A stretch of DNA of 64,000 nt from Lumbricus terrestris (GCA_949752735.1 OX457040.1:120001-184000); one strand, 5' to 3'; positions 22,501 through 32,454 are shown, counted from the stretch's first letter. Translations and numbers: made by a program. Notes: generated from the sequence alone by a model not told the origin.

Positions 22501-25500
22501 CAAAAAATGGCTCAAAACTCACCATTTCTCCTTGGCTTTTACATGCTTGGCTATCTAATTGCATCTTCCTCTGGTGGCTGACTATCCGCGTCTCAAATTC
22601 ACATTTTGGTGTGTCTGTGCGCATGTAAGAAATTTATGTAATAATAATAATAAAAATAATAATATATCAGTCACAATGTGCTGTTCAGATCTTATGATAC
22701 AACCTCTATGACCTCTACACGACCTCAAAGCAAGTGGGACGGTTGAACTCTAGAAAAATGATGACATTTGACTAATACTATATCCCCACAGGAATAACGT
22801 AGACACAATCCACTCTGTTGAGATGAAATCAAATGAGTTTCCAGTGAATCTTTACCGCAGTCCAAATGTTGCTGTGTTCTTTTCGTAGCATCTTTGGCTC
22901 AATATTCATGACATCATCAAAATCCTTCAAAACAGACAACACCCGATTGAGAAACTGTTGCTTACACTGAAACAACCAGCAATTCAAAACAACTAATTAA
23001 CTAATCAAGCCAACAATTTGTATTGCACGCCGTCTGTTCTGTTAGTAGCTAAGATTTGGGATTTGTATTCTTGTGAATTGTTCCAATTGCATAACAGTAG
23101 AGCGTACGCTGCAACCAGTTGCGGTCTGTCAATAAAGAAAATTAAGATCCAAAAGAAGATGAGTCATGACTTCTAAAAAGTAAACACACATCTTTGATAT
23201 TTGTAGCTTCATGACATTAACAAGGCAAAGTGATTTGCTAACCAAGATTTTAAATTACGCAAAGATGCAGATTTATTCGAGAAATGAGATGAGCCGACAT
23301 TCAGTTGGTCAGATTTAACATGAAACCTGTTTCAGGATCGAATCTTATTTAACATCAACAGCAAATTTAATGATCAACAGAAACGCAAAAACAAACATCT
23401 TCCTCTTCTTACATTGAAAAGCAATCAGTAAATGTTTACAAAATAGATGATACTCTGGATGTTCGATATGATATCTTAATCTGATTCCATTCCAGTGTCT
23501 GTGATAGTATTTCTCAGAGGATCATGCTTTACCAAACCACAAACACAAATCCTATGTTTTATACGTGCAGGCTAACTTTTGTCTCTGCATTTGTTCTGGC
23601 CATAAACGTCAAAATGAAGACTGAAATCTTACGCTTTTCACTTGTTGTGTCAAACTCAGGATGTCATGACTTTGTTCTGCTGGTCCATAGCGCACGACAG
23701 TCACCACATGGAAATTCCAGGTGCTACAAGTAAATGGAAAACTAATGACACAACAGTCACCACATGGAAATTCCAGGTGCTACAAGTAAATGGAAAACTA
23801 ATGACACAACAGTTACCACATGGAAATTCCAGGTGCTACAAGTAAATGGAAAACTAATGACACAACAGTCACCACATGGAAATTCCAGGTGCTACAAGTA
23901 AATGGAAAACTAATGACACAACAGTCACCACATGGAAATTCCAGGTGCTACAAGTAAATGGAAAACTAATGACACAACAGTCACCACATGGAAATTCCAG
24001 GTACTACAAGTAAATGGAAAACTAATGACACAACAGTCACCACATGGAAATTCCAGGTGCTACAAGTAAATGGAAAACTAATGACACAACAGTTACCACA
24101 TGGAAATTCCAGATGCTACAAGTAAATGGAAAACTAATGACACAACAGTTACCACATGGAAATTCCAGGTGCTACAAGTAAATGGAAAACTAATGACACA
24201 ACAGTTACCACATGGAAATTCCAGGTGCTACAAGTAAATGGAAAACTAATGACACAACAGTCACCACATGGAAATTCCAGGTGCTACAAGTAAATGGAAA
24301 ACTAATGACACAACAGTTACCACATGGAAATTCCAGGTGCTACAAGTAAATGGAAAACTAATGACACAACAGTCACCACATGGAAATTCCAGGTGCTACA
24401 AGTAAATGGTGTCCTGGGCAAGACGTTAAACTGCATCCATCCTCTGCCACAGGGAACCAACAAATTCCCTGTGCCGGTCCTAAGCCCGGATAAAATGAGG
24501 AAGGTTTGCCAGATGGGTGGAGATACACTGGCAGTAAAAGACCAAGACCATAGAAATCCCCAAAACCCACGGCACAAGCGACATAGCGACCCAGATGCTT
24601 CAAGGTGTCATGATGTGGAGCTGACATGCACAGGCCGGTCAGGACAGACCAGTGGAGAGAGTCGGGGGAGAGAGCGTGGGACACATAAGGGCATTGACCC
24701 AGGTTGTTCTTCGTGCCTCTCTCCCAATATTCTCTTCAATCAGACAAGGTGGTCAAGCTGCTCCAAGATGTTAATGGTATGGAGCAGACCTGCTGACCGA
24801 ACTGGTTGAACCTGGGCAGCATGACGCGAGACAGACTCAGACAGAGAGTGGCGTCGGACACTTACGGGCATAGCCCAAGGATTTTGATGATGATGATGAT
24901 GATGACAAGTAAATGGAAAACTAATGACACAACAGTCACCACATGGAAATTCCAGGTGCTACAAGTAAATGGAAAACTAATGACACAACAGTTACCACAT
25001 GGAACTTCCAGGTGCTACAAGTAAATGGAAAACTAATGACACAACAGTCACCACATGGAAATTCCAGGTGCTACAAGTAAATGGAAAACTAATGACACAA
25101 CAGTCACCACATGGAAATTCCAGGTGCTACAAGTAAATGGAAAACTAATGACACGACAGTTACCACATGGAAATTCCAGATGCTACAAGTAAATGGAAAA
25201 CTAACGACAGTTTGAGATGCAATCACCAGATTCAATTCAACTCATTTCATAATTTATTATTTGTCAGCCGTTCATTTTGGATACTTTGTAAGAAAAATAT
25301 TCAGCAAATCATTATTATTAATAGTTATTATAATTTTTATCATCATTGTTATTATTGTTGTCATCTGAGACAAAGACGATATAACAAATAATAATACTAA
25401 TAATAACGACAACAATCTGCATGGCGCCTCTGCAACACAGCCCTAATGAAATCAGTTGTTTAATGAGTGGCAGAGAGTGGGTTAAAAATAAAAGAGGGAT

Positions 25501-28500
25501 GAAAAGACTTCAGCAGTTCATCCGCTGTCAAATGATCTTCCTTATAAATCACTTCACGGCGCTGCACCCAAGTTGTTCCTATGCGATTGCTGCATAGAGA
25601 CTCGTTCCTCCGTGGCCAGGCTTTGGCTCAGATCATCCAAGAGGCAGTGTTTAATCTAGACGTCTCTGGGGGGGGAAAGTTCCCCCCCCAGGATTGACAT
25701 TTCCCCCCCAGAAAAATTTTACGAAATGATATTGGTTTTTAGTTACACTTGTCATCATTGTTTCACATGAAGTGTTATAATATAGCGTGATATTATTTAT
25801 TATTATATGATTATAATGAAATTATTTACTACTATAATATATGATACACCTTAAAATGCAGCCATTTCAATGTGGAAATTCAAAAAGTTTCTAATTGGTT
25901 ACTGAAGAAGTACAGCTATTTGGTTAAGATTACACCTTAAAATGCAGCCATTGCAATGTGGAAATTCAAAAAGTTTCTAATTGGTTACTGAAGAAGTACG
26001 GCTATTTTGTTAAGATGACCCCTTAAAATGCAACCATTGCAATGTTAAAATTCAAAAAGTTTCTGATGGGGAGGGGCTCATCCCCTCCCCATACCCCTCC
26101 CCTTCCAGTCTCGGTGCTACGCGTATCACGAACGTTTTTCGGACGCTCAATTGTTCCCCCCCCAGAAACCTCAATTCCCCCCCCAGAGGAGGGGGACTAG
26201 ATTAAACACTGTCCAAGAGGACTGATTTGAGTGTGCGAAGGACGAGAACGCGCTATGGCCGCTGGTCCTCATTGCTGGAACAGACTTCCTCTCACTAATT
26301 CAATCGGTCACCTCAGTGGACTCTTTTAAATCCATGCTAAAATCATACTTGCTCGCTAGAGTTTATTCTGCCTGTTATCTGTCTTGTAAGGCGCCCTTGA
26401 AACAGCATGACCAATTGACCATGTTATGGCGCCATATAAATTGTCGCAATTATTATCATTAGAAATCATCGTCATTATCTACTGTCGTCTTCAGTCACCG
26501 ACTCGGCACAGAATCTCACCTCGATCCTTTCACGGAGATTGTTTCTGGCAGTTTGAGATTTGCAACAACAACGCTGATATTTCCAGTTCCTTGTTCATCC
26601 AGCACTCGTCCCTCAGTCAACGCAAATTCAATCTGCGATGACGTTCGTGCAGAGCTCGTCCTGTGCAAGAAAATGATGATGACGTCATTTTGTTGTTTTT
26701 ATGTCGATTTACAACCAATCAACAACAACTTTCAATGTTGTATACACGTAAGTGAACACCTTTTATTGAGCTAATGCTAAGTAAGTCTGCTAGGGAGCTA
26801 AGACCATAGCATAATTTTAATAATAAAATCCATAATTATACCGATCAGATAGTCAGAGTAAGTCAGTTCAATTTCCTGGACAAAAAACAACTTAGGTAGT
26901 TGAAGGTTCAGACAAAATTGATAAACAGGAGAATCTGTTGCACAGCAGCATTCACCTCTGATCGGAGTTTGGATCTTGAAGGGTGCTATACAAATATATC
27001 TGACCGAATGATTGATTGATCGATTGACCAAAAGTTTTGTACTCAACCAAAACAAAGAAAATCAGAGTTGCAGTCGTCGGTCACTTAGACAACATTTTCA
27101 AAGTCATTGATAATGTCAATGTTACCTGAATGGATTCAGTGACCCAGCTCTGGACTATTGAGTTGGTTCAGGTCCTCTCTCAGTTACCTTCTGGCAATTT
27201 ATCACAACTTAGTCATCATTATGCGACTGATGTTTTGTTTGTTTGTTTGTTTGGCTGTTTGTGAACAGAACTCAGGATGACTGACCTGAGCAGGTGAGTG
27301 ACAGCACCTGACCAATCAGAAACACTGACCTGAGCATGTGAGTGACAGCACCTGACCAATCAGAAACACTGACCTGAGCATGTGAGTGACAGCACCTGAC
27401 CAATCAGAAACACTGACCTGAGCATGTGAGTGACAGCACCTGACCAATCAGAAACACTGACCTGAGCATGTGAGTGACAGCACCTGACCAATCAGAAACA
27501 CTGACCTGAGCATGTGAGTGACAGCACCTGACCAATCAGAAACACTGACCTGAGCAGGTGAGTGACAGCACCTGACCAATCAGAAACACTGACCTGAGCA
27601 TGTGAGTGACAGCACCTGACCAATCAGAAACACTGACCTGAGCATGTGAGTGACAGCACCTGACCAATCAGAAACACTGACCTGTGCAGGTGAGTGACAG
27701 CACCTGACCAATCAGAAACACTGACCTGAGCATGTGAGTGACAGCACCTGACCAATCAGAAACGCCGATCTGCTGCAGATCCATTACAACGGCATTATCC
27801 TAATCAAAGAAATCAAATCATGAAACAATGAAGTGAATGAAGTGAAATTCGTGCACATCAAACATCATAAATAATTAGAAAAAAATTTGCACCAAATTCA
27901 CATGAATCCAAATTTAGAAATGACATGGGAACTTTATTTGTTCACAGGACTGCATAAAATGAGGCAAGAGGACAGAAAGAGATCAAACAGATCAGAACCT
28001 CTTCTAGAACTAAAGCTCATGTTGAAAAGAAGACAGGCAATCCAGATACAATTACGGCTAGCTTTGGACATAAAAAATCGGAAGTAAACAACATACGTAA
28101 GACCGTTGGATTTATGTTAAAGACAAATTCTGCTTCAGCGCAACACATTCCACTGGAACAGACATTAAATCTTTTTTATGAAAACCGAACTTACAAACCA
28201 AACTATTCGACCAAACCAAAAAGCCATCGAGTGATGACAGATTAATTCTGCCCACTTTATGAAGGTTTGAGGAGAATAAGAGCGCGATTTACTGTAGGAT
28301 TGTGTATTCGTAGTTCTTGGACGATGACAGAAGGTCTCTTGCGATGAGCATAAGCCACGGTTTCCACGACAACACACGCCTCACCCTACGCCCACACAAA
28401 TCAACGAGAAAACGAGTTCGCTATATAGCAGGCTATTTCTTAACTTCATTTCAAATCAATCAGATACAAAATATATCTGAGTTTTCTGAGTTCTTTTATC

Positions 28501-31500
28501 ATCGTATAAAAACAACCTGAATGAGACGGACGAAGGGAATGTTCCACTCTTAAGAACTGAGATGACAAGATGACAAGATTTTTGTTTAAAAAACACAGCC
28601 GAAAATTCACTTGGCCATTTGCTAAACATTCTGCTGACAATAACCAAAGAAAATGAAGTCAAATATTAATATGAAAATAATAATACAGAATAAAACGGCA
28701 AATAAGACGCGAATAATGAAAAGATCAAAATATGTGTTAACTTCACAGTTGGCCACCAACTGAAGAAAATGGAAAGAAGACAAGCAGAGTTAGAACGTAA
28801 ATCAGGCAGACAGAGATGGCCAACAGAGGAACAGACAATAGCAATCGTCACATGACCGTTGCCTATCTATTGCTGATAATTTACGGCACAAAACATTTAT
28901 AGATAGAACGCTGTACTCGTGTTGACAGGTGGTTGCAGACTTTCACCAGAGTGCGGATAGGCAAAAATGTACTTACTTACTTACCAACCTTCCACAAGCA
29001 AAGCTGATTGATAAGAATTTGTCACCATAGGAAAGCATTGGATCCTGTGTAAGACGCCGTGGAATATATCGAGTGCTGCAGCCGCTGAAAAAACGCAGAA
29101 AGCACACACACAGACATAGAAGCAGAGAAAGAGAAAGACATACAGAGATACACACAGACAAAGAAGCAGAGAAAGAGAGACAAACAGAGACACAGAGAGA
29201 TAGACAGACAGGTTAGTGAGAAAGAGTGAGACACATAGACAGAGACACAGTGGCAAAGACCAGCATAAAGAGAGACTCAGCATGAAGACACGGAGAGAGA
29301 AACAAAAATGGAGATAAACACAGAGACATATAAACAGAGAGGCAGAGAGGGACATAGAAAGACAAAGACAGAAAGAGACAAACATAGACACACAGAGAGG
29401 GACATAGAGATATTAGCCAGACAGATATAGAGACAGATACACAGACAATGAAACAGCAGAGACAGAGAGAATAAGACAGGGAAAAAGATACAATCAGAGG
29501 AATCATGTTTCAACAAAAAAAACCTCTTTTAAAATAGAGGAAGAAGCAGACTTGGTCATTTCCAGACATTTGACACAGTCGCTTAATTTCCTTCGAAATA
29601 ACTTTAAAATCTCTTCATCAGTTGAGCGCACTACCCTCCGTAAGAGCAACTGAGGTTAAATTTACATAATTTACAATGCTCCATATAATATTACGAATCA
29701 GCATATGAAGTAAGCAGCTGAAGCAAATCACAAGCAGCAGAAGCATTGAAGCATGAGAACGGACTTCAAGTCAGATGACCTCAACACAAACAATGTGAAA
29801 CATGTGAAACAAAGTAATTAATGTGATGGGATGAAATAATTATGTGAATCGAATGAATGACGTCCCTTTCCTCCTCCTCTTCCTCCTCTTCCTCACCTGC
29901 CTCCCCCTGGTGCTGGTCGAGTGAAACTTCAACAACTGGATAGAACGGAAGTGGAATGGAAAGCGACCGTGTCGTCTGCTTGATATGAAGACGACTCTGA
30001 TGCGACACAACGACACCAACGTAACCATTCCCTGAACACACACACACATCACCATCACCATCACTACCAGCAGCAGCAGCAGCAGCAGCAGCCGAGGATG
30101 AGGATTCAGTTGAATTGCCAGGGTTATTCTTAAGCTTTACAGTCAACGAGAAACTCACATCTTACATGAAACCTGATGCAATGGAAATCATATTCAAGCA
30201 GAAGATAAAATATAAAGATGGATGGATTGTGAAATTAAGACAAAGTGACAAGCAATTATATTGATGAAATATTAGAATAAATTCAGACATGTTTATCTGC
30301 CAAAGGTTTCCTCCTAGACGATGGAGGCTGGGCAGGGGCGGACCCAGGGGCTGACCAATCCGGCCATGGCCCCCATTTAGAAATTTCTTTATTCTTTTTA
30401 CCAGCTATTCTGGCTCGGAAAGTTGACGTGGCCCCCGTATGAGTAGTTATGCAGGCCGCAGGGCCCTCCTCCCCATGCCCAGAAGGTCCGTAAACGAGGC
30501 CCGTACGACTAATATAAAAAAAAGTCATAACTATTTTGGCGGATAAAATGGTATCTTTTTCATGGGAATTCGAGACAAATGACACTAAACAGTCACAAGA
30601 TTTTTCGGCGACCAAGACGAAAATTTTTCCTCTGTCCCAAGATCGAAAATTTTGGCCCCCCTTCGAGAATGTCTGTATCCGCCCTTGGGGGCGGGTGAGG
30701 GGCAATTCAGGGAAGACACACATATATATGTACATATTATATACTGACCAATGAATGGAAGGTAAGGCTTCTCTGCAGCTGGCACCAGCGGAGGGGGAGG
30801 CAGCTGGTGGTTAATCATCACGTCAAACGTCTCCGCTCTTTTACGGAACCTTTCCAGCTTTGATTCAACACAGATCTCAGCAGTTCCTTCAGAAACACAA
30901 ACCAGACAACAATTCATGATTAAGCTTAACAGACAACAACATAATATATCTGATATCCCGACTCAACCTCCTTATTCTCATTCTTTTCCTCCCTTTCCTT
31001 TGCCTCACAGAAAGGTTGAGTCATGTTAAACACCACAGACGGTGAACTGTACAACTGCATCACAAGATGATCTGCACAACCATCCTCGCATGCTCGCGCA
31101 TACACAAACATGCACACACACACACACCAACTAACAACTGCATTTACCAATCACTTCATTTTAAACAGCCCCAGTCAACAAAAAGAACAATTCTAGAGAT
31201 ACTCGTGAAGTCTAATATGAGATACTGACATTCACATTAACACAGGACAGTTGCATTCTAACACTCAGAATGACAAGAATGGCATACAACAGCAAGTAAG
31301 TTCAAAAAATAAGTCCAGTTTCTCTGTTAACTTTGAAATACTTATAAAAGTTTGCTCTATATGTAAATGCTGCCAAAACAGTCAAATATTAAGGACTCAA
31401 TATATTATTGATTTGGGAAAGAAAATGGTTGAATCACCAAGAGGGCGCTGTGTTGCTGACAACCATCTTTGTGGTGAAAGCAACTCCGAGCTTTGGTTTC

Positions 31501-31565
31501 GGCCGAACGGCCACAGGTAAAGAAGCAGCAATAAGAAGACGCATCCAATAATCAGTCGCTTAATT
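16315..31565 (-). CDS. KIAA2013: KIAA2013 homolog (two-anchor membrane protein of unknown function), 5' incomplete
   Basis: The spliced product matches my memory of human KIAA2013 along most of its length; I believe the family is the Pfam domain of unknown function DUF2152. Coding order on the minus strand: 31565-31438, 30886-30749, 30031-29897, 29084-28985, 28385-28293, 26660-26520, 23723-23633, 22966-22856, 21419-21220, 20927-20815, 20589-20325, 19394-19270, 16511-16315. The product has an N-terminal hydrophobic anchor ([15 protein letters not shown]), a large region presumed lumenal, and a C-terminal helix before 'FKLVYNEYC'. Splice phase agrees at all joins except those on either side of 28385-28293. 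The first exon, with the initiator, was not found and must lie above 31565. The 3' end falls in the tandem duplication. Function is unknown; I infer only an endomembrane or secretory location. Confidence 0.88.
16617..17060. repeat. 74-bp tandem repeat, 6 units
   Basis: Six nearly perfect 74-bp units (CATGAACAAC recurs at 16621, 16695, 16769, 16843, 16917 and 16991) in the last intron of the KIAA2013 homolog. The units differ very little. Confidence 0.95.
17517..18763. mobile_element. internally deleted hAT transposon (ZBED/Charlie-like) with 8-bp target-site duplication
   Basis: Ends read CAGTGTCTCGCAAACTT and (inverted) CAGTGTATCGCAAACT. The flanking duplication GTGTAGAA lies at 17509-17516 and 18764-18771. 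The minus strand carries a hAT transposase remnant. It sits in the last intron of the KIAA2013 homolog. Confidence 0.93.
17704..18303 (-). pseudogene. hAT transposase C-terminal remnant
   Basis: Two minus-strand pieces joined by a frame break near 18030-18067. The upstream piece has '[18 protein letters not shown]' and '[15 protein letters not shown]'. The downstream piece has '[19 protein letters not shown]', '[19 protein letters not shown]' and '[14 protein letters not shown]', the hAT dimerisation domain as in ZBED5/SCAND3-like transposases. The zinc finger and the catalytic first half are missing, so no activity is expected. Confidence 0.88.
19089..19168. repeat. AT-rich microsatellite (TAATA/ATAAT units)
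   Basis: Alternating ATAAT and ATATAAT units just beyond the last bases of the KIAA2013 exon 13 region. Confidence 0.8.
19270..19394 (-). CDS. KIAA2013: KIAA2013 exon 13
   Basis: Acceptor TGCAATTCAG, donor GACG|GTCTGT. Encodes '[20 protein letters not shown]' and '[14 protein letters not shown]', aligned with the family's 'V..T.P.TPLLYI....L.DL...LH...I' block. The donor is a poor match to consensus but the only one giving the needed phase. Confidence 0.87.
19545..19863. repeat. 20-bp tandem repeat, about 16 units
   Basis: Unit GATTCGATTCATGCATCAGT, with one shortened unit near 19672 and point variants. Each unit has a short ATGCAT palindrome. Lies in the intron between exons 12 and 13 of the KIAA2013 homolog. 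Confidence 0.93.
20325..20589 (-). CDS. KIAA2013: KIAA2013 exon 12: best conserved block
   Basis: Acceptor GATGTTCTGAAG, donor CTGAG|GTGAGG. Encodes '[20 protein letters not shown]', '[13 protein letters not shown]' and '[15 protein letters not shown]'. These align with the family's 'G.LQ.M.LS.G...F...HL' and 'YAC.AGCLD.P..L' motifs, the strongest evidence for gene identity. Confidence 0.93.
20815..20927 (-). CDS. KIAA2013: KIAA2013 exon 11
   Basis: Acceptor TTCGTGTCATAG, donor AAGCAG|GTATAG. Encodes '[18 protein letters not shown]' and '[13 protein letters not shown]', aligned with the family's 'LW......W..TL.K.GC..L.K.G' block. Confidence 0.9.
21220..21419 (-). CDS. KIAA2013: KIAA2013 exon 10
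   Basis: Acceptor CTTCTTTCAG, donor ACACT|GTAAGC. Encodes '[19 protein letters not shown]', '[15 protein letters not shown]' and 'CYKEHH', aligned with the family's 'LW...F..G', 'N.T.YY.LS' and 'HC.S.H' blocks. The Asn-Ser-Thr is a possible N-glycosylation site. Confidence 0.9.
22170..22665 (+). mobile_element. LINE 3' fragment with (AAT)n tail
   Basis: The plus strand reads '[19 protein letters not shown]' and '[10 protein letters not shown]', then after a frame change '[12 protein letters not shown]' and '[14 protein letters not shown]', the usual order in CR1/L2-type ORF ends. An AAT-rich tail follows at about 22639-22660. Inserted antisense in a KIAA2013 intron. Confidence 0.8.
22856..22966 (-). 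CDS. KIAA2013: KIAA2013 exon 9
   Basis: Acceptor GGTTGTTTCAG, donor TGCG|GTAAAG, exactly 37 codons. Encodes '[18 protein letters not shown]' and '[12 protein letters not shown]', matching the helical block before the conserved Trp. Confidence 0.88.
23633..23723 (-). CDS. KIAA2013: KIAA2013 exon 8 (its acceptor is tandemly amplified)
   Basis: Acceptor TTTACTTGTAG at 23724-23725, donor AAGC|GTAAGA. Encodes '[18 protein letters not shown]' and '[11 protein letters not shown]', aligned with the family's 'ET.LWVVHVSGPI' block. The first 27 bases and the acceptor form the unit of the 56-bp minisatellite immediately upstream. Confidence 0.88.
23692..25205 (-). repeat. 56-bp minisatellite made of a splice acceptor plus exon start (about 18 units)
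   Basis: On the sense (minus) strand each unit holds TTTTCCATTTACTTGTAG, an acceptor-like sequence, followed by the first 27 bases of KIAA2013 exon 8 (CACCTGGAATTTCCATG and on). ATGGAAATTCC recurs on the plus strand at 23708, 23764 and 23820, i.e. every 56 bases. About 13 units precede and 5 follow an inserted retroelement at 24410-24904. The unit nearest the exon merges into real coding sequence. Confidence 0.95.
24410..24904 (+). mobile_element. retroelement 3' fragment or SINE with (GAT)n tail and 12-bp target-site duplication
   Basis: Interrupts the 56-bp array. ACAAGTAAATGG lies on both sides (24398-24409 and 24905-24916), a target-site duplication. The 3' end is (GATGAT)n, typical of RTE-type LINEs and their SINEs. 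The insert has phrases such as CCTAAGCCCGGATAAA that I associate with RTE-like 3' regions. No intact ORF. Confidence 0.85.
25540..26450 (+). mobile_element. CR1/L2-group LINE 3' fragment, split by a MITE
   Basis: The two halves (25540-25644 and 26212-26450) form the same C-terminal region as the fragment at 14-484, including CATAGAGACTCGTTCCTCCG and a TGGAACAGACTTCCTCTCAC block. Frameshifts are present. It lies in the KIAA2013 intron between exons 7 and 8. Confidence 0.85.
25645..26211. mobile_element. MITE with CAGTGTTTAATCTAG inverted ends
   Basis: Ends CAGTGTTTAATCTAG and CTAGATTAAACACTG, flanked by TCCAAGAGG (25636-25644 and 26212-26220), inserted in the LINE fragment. Poly-C/G runs lie near both ends, and the interior has two tandem copies of a segment with ATGCAGCCATT. 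An inverted relative begins at 59313. Confidence 0.92.
26520..26660 (-). CDS. KIAA2013: KIAA2013 exon 7
   Basis: Acceptor TTTTCTTGCACAG, donor TCGAG|GTGAGA. Encodes '[19 protein letters not shown]' and '[19 protein letters not shown]'. It ends AG, and the next exon begins with C, forming a serine codon. Confidence 0.8.
27285..27765. repeat. 44-bp tandem repeat, about 11 units
   Basis: Units include AGTGACAGCACCTGACCAAT and CAGAAACACTGACCTGAGCA, and each has a CCAAT element. GCATGTG and GCAGGTG variants alternate. It lies in a KIAA2013 intron between exons 6 and 7. Confidence 0.95.
28293..28385 (-). CDS. KIAA2013: KIAA2013 exon 6
   Basis: Acceptor GGGCGTAG. Encodes '[20 protein letters not shown]' and 'ELRIHNPT', aligned with the family's 'AHR.RP..Y.Q.I...NP' motif. 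The nearest donor is ACA|GTAAAT at 28293. Reading on would add 11 plausible codons ('[11 protein letters not shown]') before a TAA at 28258-28260, so the true 3' boundary is uncertain. Confidence 0.75.
28985..29084 (-). CDS. KIAA2013: KIAA2013 exon 5
   Basis: Acceptor GCGTTTTTTCAG, donor GTTG|GTAAGT. Encodes '[14 protein letters not shown]', aligned with the family's G[LV]L.R[VI].C block. It ends two bases into a codon, while the next recognised exon starts on a codon boundary, so a small exon between them is probably missing from this model. Confidence 0.75.
29095..29500. repeat. AGAGAC/ACAGAG-rich degenerate microsatellite
   Basis: Purine-rich short-period sequence in the intron upstream of KIAA2013 exon 5. 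The minus-strand pyrimidine run may contribute to the acceptor at 29085. Its apparent Ser/Leu/Cys-rich translations are not genes. Confidence 0.8.
29897..30031 (-). CDS. KIAA2013: KIAA2013 exon 4
   Basis: Acceptor TGTGTGTGTTCAG, donor GCAG|GTGAGG. Encodes '[17 protein letters not shown]' and '[16 protein letters not shown]', a conserved block (NG[FY]..V.....L.V). The longer open frame upstream, with poly-Ala from AGC repeats, is intron. Confidence 0.85.
30332..30687. mobile_element. hAT-type MITE, family A (CAGGGGCGGA ends)
   Basis: Left end CAGGGGCGGACCCAGG, right end CTGTATCCGCCCTTG. Same family as 54966-55324 and 57567-57793, sharing GGGCGGATAC-type ends and a CCGGATTGGCC-like subterminal block. 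The flanks are similar but not identical. It sits in a KIAA2013 intron. Confidence 0.75.
30749..30886 (-). CDS. KIAA2013: KIAA2013 exon 3
   Basis: Acceptor GTTTCTGAAG, donor CATTG|GTCAGT. Encodes '[16 protein letters not shown]' and a Pro-rich stretch '[19 protein letters not shown]', aligned with the cysteine-and-helix region before the first conserved NGF/NGY block of the family. Confidence 0.8.
31438..31565 (-). CDS. KIAA2013: KIAA2013 exon 2: N-terminal membrane anchor
   Basis: Acceptor TATCTTTACAG, then one base plus 42 codons and one base. It encodes IKRLIIG, a long hydrophobic run and a Gln/Ser-rich linker ending RPLG. The donor is CTTG|GTGATT. Phase joins the next exon to give '[11 protein letters not shown]'. 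The hydrophobic anchor matches the position of the human signal anchor. Confidence 0.75.
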
Positions 31566-31774
31566 CTGTAAAGATAACAGAAATCTAATCAACATAATTA
31601 GTTAACATAATTAGTTAACATAATTAGTTAACATAATTAGTTAAATATAGAACAATTTCAATGAAGCAATCAATCATGCAGACAGCTAACAATGTCTCGA
31701 ATTATGTAAGACCACTCTGCGATTATACTTCAACCTAGTATTGGCATTGTAATAAAAAAAAATATATATATATA

Positions 31775-32062
31775 TCCTTAATAATAACAATAACAATAAT
31801 AATAATAGTAATAATAATAATAGGGATTGCTATTGATCCCTTTTGCATGAACTGCAACGATGCAGCATAGAGCATTTTCTGTGATCGGCCCAGTTGTCTG
31901 AAATGGGCTCCCACAGGAGCTACGTCTACTTGCTGGGGTTATTACTGAAACATTTTTTATTAAACTCAAAACTGTCCTTTTTTGCCGTGCTAGAGTCGGG
32001 AGCGCTTCTGAGTAGTCCCCTTGAAGAAGCGCTATATAAATTTTTGAATGAATAATAACGCA
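31775..32062 (+). mobile_element. LINE ORF C-terminal fragment with A/T-rich repeats
   Basis: After an AAT-rich tract, the plus strand reads 'RAFSVIGPVVWNGLPQEL' and 'IKLKTVLFCRARVGS', then a 3' segment with GAAGAAGCGCTATATAAAT, typical of CR1/L2 3' ends. Confidence 0.75.
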
Positions 32063-32454
32063 ATAGCATTTAGGGGTACTTTTATGCACGACACCGGTGG
32101 CGAAGGCCAAGAGCCATAGTAGCGATAATTATTCTTCGGAACTTTTGTTTAAAGTAATAAAAGATTTTATATATTAATAATAATAATATTAATAATAATA
32201 ATAGTAATCATTAGGACCGGAAGTAAAATAACTAACCACCATTGAAACGTAATATCACTGAGAGAAAAATATGCTGCTCACTTGAAATGAGATTTCTCTA
32301 TTAAGACCCTAACTGCTGAACTGCTGCCCCATCGTATCTTTAACGTTGGACCTTTCCACTTCTCCTCAGCTTTCTCAACATGCTTATGCAAAGAAAGCAG
32401 CTTCTGATGATGGTGTAAAACAGTGCCAGACGACTAACACTTCCACTTCTGTCT

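Noticed and set aside
23341..23516. Minus-strand frame with '[19 protein letters not shown]' near a GTAAGA donor
   Set aside because: It looks protein-like but has no match to KIAA2013; the correct in-phase exon for that part of the protein is at 23633-23723. It might be an unrelated or chance frame.
23692..25205. Possible CRISPR-like array
   Set aside because: Units are contiguous 56-bp tandem repeats without unique spacers, in an animal genome.
30032..30158. Frame with KLKNNPGN and a poly-Ala run upstream of KIAA2013 exon 4
   Set aside because: A strong acceptor (TGTGTGTTCAG) at 30032 with correct phase places this in the intron; poly-Ala comes from an AGC microsatellite.
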